DNA of 64,000 nt. It comes from Latrodectus hesperus (lineage: Eukaryota > Arthropoda > Arachnida > Araneae > Theridiidae). The notes beneath the pieces were generated by a model. The model had not been told where the DNA came from. It saw only the letters and a program-made list of their open reading frames with translations, and did no database searches. Every line of letters starts with the position of its first letter. Positions within the stretch are counted from its first letter, which is position 1. Positions 56,901 through 64,000 of the stretch are shown here, in pieces. Made by a program: the position numbers and the translations under genes. The stretch is taken from positions 40,080,024 to 40,144,023 of the forward strand of contig CM075862.1 of assembly GCA_037975125.1 (NCBI GenBank). The letters run 5' to 3'.

Positions 56901-57845
56901 TCATTCATTTATTCACCGATCACTTTTACTGGAAATATTACTTTTCTACATACTGATAATAATTATTATACAATAACTGCTTATTATGCAATTTATTAAC
57001 ATTATACGACTTATAATGAATTAAATTGCTACCATCATTAACATTATGCTTGCATATTAAGTAAAAATAAATGAAAAATTAATTTAAATTAAACGAAAGT
57101 TTTACTACTCATAAAGAAAAATAAAATTTCTTAATATAATAGTGATTTTTTGATTAAATTAAGATGAATTAATTAGTAAATACATGAAAATTTATAAATT
57201 TTTTAATTATATTGAAATAGCTTAGGTAAACTAAGATAGGTTATTTATTAAAATATTTTAAAGCATATAGAGTTTTTCAGAGATTAAAATAGGTTTTGAA
57301 AAATGAGTATATACTTAAATTATTGAAGTAATTATTAAAGCTAAAATATTATATAATAACAATATTAATAAAGCTAAGATATTATATTAACCATGTTATA
57401 TGTTTTGCACTGCTTATTACATATAATATAAGTTAATTTAAACTTACTTTCAATACTTTGAAGAAAAATAAATTCATAATTCCTAGTAAAAAATTTTTAG
57501 TTAAAATAATATTGTAATTATTATTTTTTAAGTACATTTTATGACTTAAATTTACACATTTTTACTATTGTTTTGTTTTGTCTCTCACTTGATCTAAGTA
57601 ATATCGGTATTAATTAATTTGTGAGTTGTAAAACTGTTTAATGTCTTGTATCTTGTTTTACTAAAAAAATATTTTTAAAAATTTACGTGGGAAATATATA
57701 TTTCTATATAATAAAATGCCTATGTTATGCTAAAAATATGCTACACTTAATTTTTTGATTATATAAACAAAATATCAATAATTTAAAACCAACAGCTTAC
57801 AAATCTTAGAATTTTTAAAATGACTTGAGATTTACTAATTAAAAT
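56901..57845. other. AT-rich DNA, no feature seen
   Basis: No recognised feature before the SINE. Confidence 0.5.
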
Positions 57846-57857
57846 CTTAAGTTTTAC
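57846..57857. repeat. Left TSD of SINE copy 3
   Basis: CTTAAGTTTTAC, repeated exactly at 58029-58040. Confidence 0.9.
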
Positions 57858-58028
57858 GCCGAGCTGGTAGCCGAATGGTTAGCGCTCTTGCCTTCGGTTC
57901 AACAGTTCGTGGGTTCGAATCCCACCTTGGGCATGGATGTTTGTAGTGGTTCGGAATCCACTTTAAGCCGTAGGTCCCGGTCTAATTAGCCCTTGTGAGC
58001 CAAAAATGACCGTTGAGCGACAAACAAA
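57858..58028 (+). mobile_element. tRNA-derived SINE (copy 3), with TSD
   Basis: A 171-bp insertion bounded by an exact 12-bp TSD. The first 76 bp look like a tRNA, with a good A box (TGGTAGCCGAATGG, 57865-57878) and a perfect B box (GTTCGAATCC, 57913-57922). The stem arms around the B box pair (GTGGG/CCCAC). A body starting GGGCATGGATGT (57929-57940) follows, and the 3' end is GACAAACAAA. It is a retroposon rather than a functional tRNA gene, because it carries the body, the tail and the TSD and lacks an acceptor stem. The intact pol III boxes suggest a younger copy than the one at 10686. Confidence 0.92.
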
Positions 58029-58040
58029 CTTAAGTTTTAC
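58029..58040. repeat. Right TSD of SINE copy 3
   Basis: CTTAAGTTTTAC, exact copy of 57846-57857. Confidence 0.9.
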
Positions 58041-61000
58041 ACTTTATTTCGATTTATTTAAAAAAAATAATTGAAACAAAAAAATCCATAAAGATAATAG
58101 ATTAATTTATGTTTTATTAAATTTCCCTAATTACTTATGAAATGTAGTTTTTAAATAACATATTATATTTTTATAGCTCGGGATCTTAATAGATTCACTG
58201 CAATGTAAGGAGTAATTTCGCAAGTACTTTCTTACTGTGTTCATTTTAATGGAACACGTTAATACATATTTTTTGATATTAGAAAAGAAAAAGTTCCATT
58301 TTATTCGAGCATCAACAAATTTTTTAGCATTGATTTTTGTTCAAAGCTAAAATTATGTATGTGTGTTATAATTGAAATGTTATGTGATTCATGTATATTT
58401 TAATTACGTTTATTCTAACATTTATTTGTAATTTTTCTTTGATTTTTAGTTGAATTTATACTTTTTTGTATTCCTGAATTATCTTTTTTTACAAAAATTA
58501 CTATTTTTAAAAGAAAATAATTGTTTTTAAATAATTTTTTTGCTTCAACTCTTCTTTTCTTTATTATTGTTTTTTATGTCAAACTTTATGAAGGTTCAAT
58601 TCTACTCGAACTTATGCAAGTTAGACCAAAATTTTAAATAAAGACAATTTATTTGAAAGTTTATTACTTTAAAATTTTGTTATTGTGATGAAATTAAAAA
58701 TGAAGTGGAAAAAGTTAAAGTATCTTTAATAAATTTTTTAAAGTAAAAAATATAATTATCATTTTTTAAAAATAGAATTTTCATATTTTTAACAAAGATT
58801 TTACATGTAGTGTGTAATGCAATGCATTTTATCCTCAAACCTTTCTTGAAATCAAACAGTTTCTTTTGTAGTTTAAAAAATAAGTTTGCACTTATCTAAT
58901 AAAAAAAACTGATTTTGATCAGATATTCGTATGTGATAGTAACGTATATTTATTTATAAATTAACCATCAGTATTAACTAGTTAAAATTACTTTTTTATA
59001 ATTAGCAGTTTTATTTCATTATTGACCCAAGTATATTGAAATGGATTTTAGAACATTCATTGGTTAAAATTTATTTTTTCTCGAATTCAGCAATTGCTAC
59101 AGCATTTTATAAGGAGTTCACTGCTAAGATTCAAACAGAAAATATTTAGGGCGCTAATTTTGGAAGGATAACTTTATAAAATTTGTGTATTATAAAGGAT
59201 TTCATATAAAATTAACTTTGCTTAGAATTTCCATAAAAATGTTATTGTTTAAATCCTGTAAAGGTGATCTCTTACATGAATAATTTTTCTATTTATTATA
59301 AAAAATTGATAACAAAGTACTTCAAAGTATATTTTGAAATTAAAATAATGCTGTAGCAATATAATATATTTTAATTTCAAAATATAATAAAATGTTAGAA
59401 CCTTATGAGTACTATTAGTAGTATTTTATGAGATATCATTGGATTTTAATTTTAATGTTTCTTAAATAACTTAAAAATTTTATAATAAATTAAAATATGT
59501 TATTGTTTAATAGGTCTGTTTTGAAATGAGGTTTTCTTTCCAAATATTATGACTTAAAAAACTCTATTGAAACGTCGATGGAAAATAATGTTTGATTTGG
59601 CCTCCATTATTTGATACAAAAATTTTAAGTGTGATTCATTTATTTTTACTACATACTTTAGCAATGCTGCCTGTAGCAAATAATAGATTTTGGTCTTAAT
59701 TCATAAATTTAATTGTGATAATAGAATGCACTGGGAAATAATAAAAATTAAATACGACTAAATATATTTTAGTAGAACAGTATTCAAGTGGGAAAAAAAT
59801 AAAAAAATTTATTTCAATGTTCTGTAATTTTTTTTACTATTAAGTGTAGTTTTAATTTAAAATATAATGAATATAATCGAAAATATTACATACAATTTCA
59901 TGAATACATTTCCTCTTATAGTTGTTATAAAAAGATATTTATATCACTTATAAAACTGGTTCGTAAAATTTAATGAAAGAAAGCAAAAAATAAATTAATT
60001 AATTAATAAATTTATAAATAATTAAGTAAAAAAATTGAAAAAAATAAGTAGGGCAGAAAGCTATAAAGTTAATATGTTTTGAAATGCTAATTTATTATAT
60101 AGTAAATGAATCTTATCAGATTAATGTATTACATCAGAATTAAAAATAATAAAGGAATTTTATCTGATTTAAGTTATCTAATTCACAGGAAAATTATTAT
60201 CTCATTAGTTAACTCCCCTAAAAGTAATTGGATATTAAGATTATAAATACGTCAGTTAAGCTAGTGGTGTTAAGAAGGATCTAATGGAAAAATCAGATCT
60301 TTCTTAAAATATTTATAAGGATATCAGTTTAAGAAAATTTATGAAAATTCTTCTCAATACAAATATAAATCTATAAAACTTCTTAATTTTTTATACTATC
60401 TTAATTTTTTGAAAATAAAATAGAAATGATATCATCTGTAAAGAATAAGATACACAACATACTACGTATTTAAAATTTTATGATTAACAAATACTCAGGG
60501 GTTGTTGAAGTTTTGTGAAGAATTGTGAAGAATTAAGTTTAAGTTTTGTGAAGAATTAAAAATAAAAGATTATTGTTAATTTTTTTCATATTTACATAAT
60601 AAGAATTATGTATGAAAAATATATCCTGTAAAATACACATGAAATAAGTAATTTGAATAATAATAATTAAAATATTTTAATAAGCAAATACAATCGAAAA
60701 CTTTCAGACCATTGACCTAATATTATTTTTCATAAAATTTAAGCTGGCAATTTTAAATTAATGATAAATGCATGTTAAATATTTACTCTACAAAGAATTA
60801 TATCTTTGTTGACAGTAAGTTACGAAATTCATTAGATAATTTTTGAAAATTATTTGGCAAATGGTTGCCGAATAAAAAAAGTTAAGAGCATTTTTAGTTA
60901 TTATTTCAAAAATAACCACTGAATGAGCATTTTTTGTAAAATACATATTGTTTCAAGCATTACACAATAGATTTTTTCTAAAATATGCGTATTGTTTCAA

Positions 61001-61190
61001 ACATTACAAATTAAATTTTTGTTGCATTAATTAAAAAATTTTTAACATTAGGAAGAAACTTTATTATTTTACTATTTTTATCTCATTTTATTATTTACTG
61101 TTAAAAATACTAAACGTTTTCTATAATTTTTTGGATTTGTTGTTAATCCTATATTAAAACAATTTCTGTATTTAGATTTTCCTGCAAGAG
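58041..61190. other. Long AT-rich stretch, no feature seen
   Basis: No coding, RNA or repeat boundary recognised. A small duplication of GTTTTGTGAAGAATT lies near 60512-60560. Confidence 0.5.
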
Positions 61191-61196
61191 AAGATA

Positions 61197-61215
61197 AGAG
61201 AGAGAGAGAGAAGAG
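61197..61215. repeat. Short (AG)n run
   Basis: Nine or so AG dinucleotides, a simple microsatellite. Confidence 0.85.
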
Positions 61216-61529
61216 GATCTCCAAAACAAAGAAATTGATTGATTATAAATTCAATATAATCACAGTAATATAAAAGTGCAAATGAGAGAAAAACTTAAGT
61301 TACAAGACTAAATATACAATCTTATTATTGATTACCATCAATTAAAAAATTAGAGCACAATGCAATTTTTAACAAGAAACAGACCACATTTTATAATAAT
61401 ATGATAAGTGAGTAGCATATCTTTATCTTTAGGCACAGTTTATCTTTTAGTTTATTAATAAATTCAATAATCGAAATTGAAGTTTAACTTTTTACTCCCA
61501 TGATTTGATCTTCATAAACTAAACATCTT

Positions 61530-61605
61530 ATAATGGGCGTATAATAAACTTAAAATATAATGGACGTATAATAAACTTAAAATATAGTGGACGTATAACT
61601 TATAA
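61530..61605. repeat. 27-bp tandem repeat, about 2.8 copies
   Basis: The unit begins ATAATGGGCGTATAATAAAC. Copies start at 61530, 61557 and 61584; the first two differ by one base and the third diverges after GACGTATAA. The minus-strand open frame at 61600-61869 abuts it but is hydrophobic, AT-driven and unsupported. Confidence 0.88.
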
Positions 61606-62219
61606 GATAAGAATGTTAACTGTAACAAATGACATCATAAAAACGACCTTAAGCAACCGTATCAACGAGTGCTTAAAGGAAACACATAACAACATTTTTA
61701 TGTATAACTCCTTTATAACATACATGATATACTCTTGAGGTATCCATAAGAAAATAAGCCTTATTACTTTAAGTCTAAAAACTAACACCATGTAACCTAA
61801 AGTAATGATTATTTCACACAAGCTTACACAAAAACACATTTTGACATTTAAGTAAAAATAATTCATCATATTAGTAATTCAAATGGATGTTTTTAGAATA
61901 TGTAGTTCTCTATAAATCTAAAGCTAAAAATTGAAAATTCAAGTAGCTTATATAAGAGAAAGAAGAAAATCAAGAAAACTGGATAAAACTTTATTGACTT
62001 CCATAGTTTCATGATTTTTGCGTTTGACTTATAATTGACGTTAAAAATCTATCTTCTTTTATAAGAACTGGAAACAAACTATAATAGGGAATTAAACAAC
62101 AACAATATGCCTGTATAATTTAAAAGATTGAGGATAGTATTTGAATGACTGTACTGGTAAAACCAACAAAATCAAAATCTCGCTGGAAACAATACACTAC
62201 AACTCGATATTTTCAATTC
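61606..62219. other. AT-rich DNA, no gene supported
   Basis: A hydrophobic 89-codon minus-strand frame (61600-61869) has no recognised domain, no good context and strong AT bias. Nothing else was seen. Confidence 0.4.
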
Positions 62220-62590
62220 TTTCATTCCATTATTCGAATCACGGTTACAAATAATGACCCGCAGTTATGGATTCATTGATTTCTGTCCGAAATATTTGAA
62301 GAACACGACGAGACAACGTGGAGACACTCAGACTTTAATAGTGGTTTCCTCAGCAATAAAATGCAAATCACCGGGATCGTTTCTGAAGGGCCTCAGACGT
62401 CCCAAGCGGGAGGTAGGGAGAGAGGGGAAAGCCGCATTATATACGGATGCCTGATTTCATGGAATGGAATGGGGATTTCAGGATTTCTCTTTCTCAAGCA
62501 TCGAATTAAAATCCCTACCTTTTCCCCTATGCTCACCTGTGTGACGTGCTGCTGAAGTTTGGAAATCGTGATACTAAAGGATATTTATAG
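62220..62590. other. Higher-GC island, candidate conserved noncoding element
   Basis: A 370-bp block of balanced composition, richest around 62370-62440 (purine-rich, including GGGAGGTAGGGAGAGAGGGG). Two overlapping short open frames (62254-62454 and 62361-62555) have no recognised domain and overlap each other, so at least one is chance. No repeat boundaries. It is probably constrained noncoding DNA or a promoter-like region. Confidence 0.28.
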
Positions 62591-64000
62591 ATGCAATGGA
62601 GGTACTTGTGGATCGAAAAGCAAATGGTTGATTTTCAATGAGAATTATTTCGTGGAATATCTGTTTCTATGCATTTAATTTAATTTAAGGCATTCTATTG
62701 ATAGTAAACATATTCGTTGATAAAGGTTAAGTAGAATTTATCGACTTTCTATATTTTCCGAATATTTTTATACTATAAAATAAAACTCTGAAGAAAATTT
62801 TAAATTAAAAAGATGAACTTTTAAACTTTTCTTTTGATACATATAATAATAAAAATTATTACTTAATTTTTTGGTTTATTAAAGATATGCTTTTTTGGTA
62901 TATTAAAGGTTATTTTCTTCAGAATTTTTTTATGATTTATAAGAGAAGCTGTAGTACAAACTGGTTGATAAAACAAACATTCTCGATGCATATTTAATAA
63001 TATTTTGAAGAAATAAAAAGTTTTTAAAGAAGGTTTTTATCTAAATAATTTAAAGTATAATCCATACTTGTATACGTTTACTGACTGACATAGATTTTCC
63101 ACTTAATATAAGTAAATTGGATATTACCCAAACAAAAAATGTTGTATACTAATGTATTCTGTACTCGAATCATTTTCACTTGTATGGCATAAATTCAGAT
63201 TGTATTGTACCAAAAGCTATTTCTTTTCCAATGCGGTATAAACATAGGAATAAATTTTGTGAAAGCACTAAAAATTATGAAATTTTTTATGATTATTAAT
63301 CTAAAATCTGCAAGAATATGCACAAAAAAGAAATATAGAACACAGAAAAAATTAATAAACACATATCGATTTCATAAATTGTTTTAAGCAGAAGTCGATT
63401 TGAATTTTACTATAGTCCTAGAAAAATTATATATATATTTGTAATCAGATAAACAAAAAAATTCTTAAGAGTGAATTTTGCTTGTTAAATATAACAGAGG
63501 GAAGATTATAATAAATATTACCTCATATTTATCTAAAAAATATAATACAATGTATAAAATGAATAAAAAATAAAAAAATTCAATGGACCACAGAAAAGAC
63601 TAGTGAAAAAAGTAACATGTAGCGAACTTAAACTAAAGCAAAAAATTAATATGGAATTAAATTATTGACCACGAAAATTTTTATGTATATTTTTTTACTT
63701 ACAAAAATAATCGGGAAAACTTTAAATAAATTGCATTCTGAATTAATGCGAGTATTTTCAGAGGGATAAAGGCCAGGTTCACAAATTTAACCACTATTTT
63801 TAAATTAGAAGTTGATATTGCTTTTCTGAACACTCATTGGTTAAGTATAATGTTTGGAAGTTTCTTCAGTATCCTCTTTGCCTCACTTAAATATGGTCTA
63901 CCAGTTAAGAAAAGCCCCACCAAAAGCCATTAATATGTTCTTAACCGCAAAATTCTTTAGAAAAATTGTCACTGATTGATGTAAGATGCAAAATATAATT
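62591..64000. other. AT-rich DNA to window end, no feature seen
   Basis: No coding-like frame or repeat boundary recognised. Confidence 0.5.

Noticed and set aside
57858..57933. A functional tRNA gene (intact A and B boxes)
   Set aside because: No acceptor stem pairing, and the block is embedded in a 171-bp unit with body, tail and a 12-bp TSD, so it is a SINE head.
61600..61869. Hydrophobic 89-codon minus-strand frame as a membrane protein
   Set aside because: Composition follows local AT bias, there are no family motifs, and it abuts a tandem repeat. Support is insufficient.

Overview
This is a very AT-rich eukaryotic window in which I can support no intact cellular protein-coding gene, no functional RNA gene and no CRISPR array or bacterial-type feature. 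I infer an arthropod nuclear genome, most likely a spider. The reasons are the mix of decayed Tc1-like transposons, I/R1-type and RTE-type non-LTR retrotransposons, a Ty3/gypsy remnant and tRNA-derived SINEs, plus very long (TA)n microsatellites and very sparse coding potential. The taxon is an inference from element style, not from a recognised host gene.

Layout. Positions 1-5,690: AT-rich DNA with three islands of higher GC (about 2,590-2,900, 3,740-4,140 and 4,916-5,400); two of them hold possible exons. 5,690-7,223: a nearly full-length Tc1-like transposon with 31-bp inverted repeats and a broken minus-strand transposase. 7,659-9,939: a non-LTR retrotransposon copy bounded by a perfect 12-bp target-site duplication (TSD). 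It keeps the endonuclease and RNase H domains but has lost the reverse transcriptase. 10,686-10,955: a tRNA-derived SINE with a 13-bp TSD. 14,806-15,704: the 3' end of another non-LTR element with a 14-bp TSD and a TTG-repeat tail. 15,719-28,107: mostly featureless AT-rich sequence with microsatellites and hairpins. 28,108-29,395: a second, much older Tc1-like element. 30,928-31,201: a 274-bp TA tract. 32,620-32,998: a minus-strand SINE. 33,400-33,720: a possible third Tc1 remnant. 38,570-38,980: the C-terminal tail of an RTE-type pol. 46,790-48,381: a Ty3/gypsy pol 3' fragment, polypurine tract and one complete LTR. 57,858-58,028: a second plus-strand SINE with a 12-bp TSD.

The rest is AT-rich intergenic or intronic DNA broken by islands of higher GC. 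These look like ancient conserved noncoding sequence (possible enhancers) or isolated exons of a long-intron gene. The clearest noncoding islands are at 40,440-40,810, 43,640-44,250, 56,260-56,900 and 62,220-62,590. Many of the longest open frames are artefacts: Tyr-Ile repeats read through TA microsatellites, or frames crossing dead transposons.

I found no convincing new multi-gene system. The observations most worth checking are the TSD-bounded retroelement lacking its RT domain, the SINE/LINE set, the perfect 28-bp inverted repeat at 52,340-52,402, and the splice-signal-bounded candidate exons at about 2,732 and 4,004.
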